A stretch of DNA of 64,000 nt from Phaeobacter porticola (GTDB lineage: Bacteria > Pseudomonadota > Alphaproteobacteria > Rhodobacterales > Rhodobacteraceae), in contig NZ_CP016364.1 in the NCBI RefSeq assembly GCF_001888185.1, positions 806,001 through 870,000 on the forward strand, given 5' to 3'. The notes beneath the pieces were generated by a model. That model saw only the letters and a list, made by a program, of their open reading frames with translations, ran no database searches and was not told the origin of the DNA. This document shows, piece by piece, positions 63,046 to 64,000 of this stretch. Made by a program: the position numbers and the translations under genes. Position 1 is the stretch's first letter; each line of letters starts with the position of its first letter.

Positions 63046-63501
63046 ATGACACAGGACCTCACTTCCGGCCAGCGTCTTGCACGCGGTGTTGCGCGCCATA
63101 TGGCAGCGCTTGGTTTTGTCACGATTGAGGAATTTGTCCCAGCACGTGGTCTGCGGGTCGATGTTATGGCGCTTGGTCCCAAGGGGGAGTTGTGGATTGT
63201 GGAGTGTAAATCCAGCCGCGCCGATTTTCAGTCCGACAACAAATGGCAGGGCTATCTGGAGTGGTGTGACCGCTATTTCTGGGCCGTGGACATGGCTTTT
63301 CCGACTGAGCTGTTGCCAGATAGCAGCGGGCTGATCATTGCGGACGGCTATGACGCAGAGATCATCCGTATGGCGCCGGAACAGAAACTGCCGGGCGCAC
63401 GCCGCAAGAAGCTCACGCAGAAATTTGCCATGGATGCCGCGACGCGGTTGCACCGGCTGCGGGATCCGCGGCCCGGACTGGACGGCACCTGGCAGGGTTG
63501 A
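63046..63501 (+). CDS. mmcB: MmcB family DNA repair protein
   Basis: A 151-residue protein with a PD-(D/E)XK-like nuclease core: D in RVDVMALG and ECK in WIVECKSS near 50-57. MmcB is an SOS-induced DNA-damage protein of alphaproteobacteria. An exact LexA box overlaps the promoter position. The ribosome site is weak, so translation might depend on a short leader. It is convergent with the DUF6324 gene. Confidence 0.9.
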   Translation: MTQDLTSGQRLARGVARHMAALGFVTIEEFVPARGLRVDVMALGPKGELWIVECKSSRADFQSDNKWQGYLEWCDRYFWAVDMAFPTELLPDSSGLIIADGYDAEIIRMAPEQKLPGARRKKLTQKFAMDAATRLHRLRDPRPGLDGTWQG

Positions 63502-63546
63502 TGCTGCGGCCCCGCACGCGTGACGGCGAGGCCGGTCAGGCGTAAA

Positions 63547-63735
63547 TCAGGTGTTCAGGCTGCGCGCTGCCTGCGCCGCCGCCATAATCTCTTCTGCGAT
63601 TTCATTGGCCTCATCAGGATCGAAATCCATCGGGATCTCTACACCATCGGCTTCGATGAAAATGCGGACCATGCCTTCGTCGGTAGGGCCGATCTGCATG
63701 TTGGCTTCGATGTCGCGCTCTGTATTGATGCTCAT
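63547..63735 (-). CDS. DUF6324 family protein
   Basis: A 62-residue acidic protein (MSINTERDIEANMQIGPTDE through the DEANEIAEEIM segment) of the DUF6324 family, found in Rhodobacterales and of unknown function. Start chosen at the ATG with AGGAG 7 bases upstream. Confidence 0.8.
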   Translation of the reverse strand: MSINTERDIEANMQIGPTDEGMVRIFIEADGVEIPMDFDPDEANEIAEEIMAAAQAARSLNT

Positions 63736-63929
63736 GCTGCACTCCTGTCGTGGTGCGTCCATTGACGGGCTCTGCTAGCCTGCCATCGACGCAAAGGCAA
63801 GCACCCCTCGCGTCTGTGGCATGGGGTTCTGGAGCCGGTGCTTGGTGAGAATTCTCTTCACATCGGGGGTAAAAAACTTGCGGCTTTCCTCTTGCGCTCT
63901 CATCGCCCCTGTATTAAATCGCCCGTAGT

Positions 63930-64000
63930 GCCGCCTTAGCTCAGTAGGTTAGAGCGCCTGATTGTGGATCAGGAGGTCCCCCGTTCGAGCCGGGGAGGTG
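63930..64000 (+). tRNA. tRNA-His (GUG), truncated by the window end
   Basis: Acceptor 5' strand GCCGCCT, D-arm AGCTCAGTAGGTTAGAGC, anticodon loop TTGTGGA (GUG) in the stem CCTGA/TCAGG, T-arm CCCCGTTCGAGCCGGGG. The window stops in the 3' acceptor strand, so the discriminator is not visible. The base before the acceptor is T, not G. Confidence 0.9.

Noticed and set aside
1-64000. CRISPR arrays, insertion sequences, prophage or integrase genes
   Set aside because: No regular repeats with spacers, transposase motifs or terminal repeats were found in any region.

Overview
The window is a gene-dense chromosomal segment of an alphaproteobacterium, most likely a marine Rhodobacterales (Roseobacter group, Ruegeria/Phaeobacter-like). 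The pointers are high GC, housekeeping genes of that type (metG, recJ, glpX, hom, dnaG-rpoD, nrdR-ribD, ribE, ribH-nusB), iron-box palindromes of the Rhodobacterales type before hemP, a GTTC-N7-GTTC LexA box, a DUF1203/DUF3572/DUF6324/DUF983 complement, and several enzymes for methylated amines. No insertion sequence, prophage, CRISPR array or plasmid gene was seen; it reads as core genome with a few accessory blocks.

Layout. 0-1 kb: a hemin-uptake (hemP) operon with two iron boxes and an undescribed cysteine-rich partner gene. 1-6 kb: metG, an MFS transporter, a rhodanese and an aldo/keto reductase. 6-11 kb: a carnitine block with a GlxA/CdhR-type regulator, a BKACE enzyme, DUF1203, a carnitine dehydrogenase-thioesterase fusion and an SDR. 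11-15.4 kb: an XRE regulator, DUF2061 protein, fatty acid desaturase, DMT transporter, Nudix hydrolase and DUF983 protein. 15.6-17.8 kb: an EF-hand protein, ECF-like sigma factor, membrane anti-sigma candidate and periplasmic sensor in overlapping order. 18-26 kb: a PleD-like cyclase with degenerate receivers, DUF3572, a HAD phosphatase, a non-pyrrolysine MttB homologue, a DUF4153 membrane protein and an H-NOX/diguanylate cyclase pair. 26-34.7 kb: two identical tRNA-Glu genes, recJ, glpX, hom, a lipoprotein, TetR-GNAT, pirin and a membrane protein. 34.7-37.5 kb: TadE/TadE/TadG. 37.9-45 kb: glutamate dehydrogenase, then sarcosine oxidase soxBDAG. 45-50 kb: dnaG and rpoD. 50-64 kb: an SDR, two paralogous exported proteins, yjbQ, nrdR-ribD, a convergent capsule block (kpsC, export lipoprotein, kpsS), ribE, ribBX-ribH-nusB, an SOS-type mmcB, a DUF6324 gene, and a tRNA-His cut by the window end.

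How it works together. Three separate units could form one route: carnitine to glycine betaine (dehydrogenase-thioesterase, BKACE), corrinoid-dependent demethylation (MttB family), and sarcosine to glycine (soxBDAG), with glutamate dehydrogenase handling nitrogen; this grouping is inferred. Signalling is rich: an NO-sensor/cyclase pair, a second cyclase, and a candidate metal- or calcium-responsive sigma system. The riboflavin genes are split by the capsule genes on the opposite strand. Functions are assigned from sequence motifs and family knowledge only; no database search was run.
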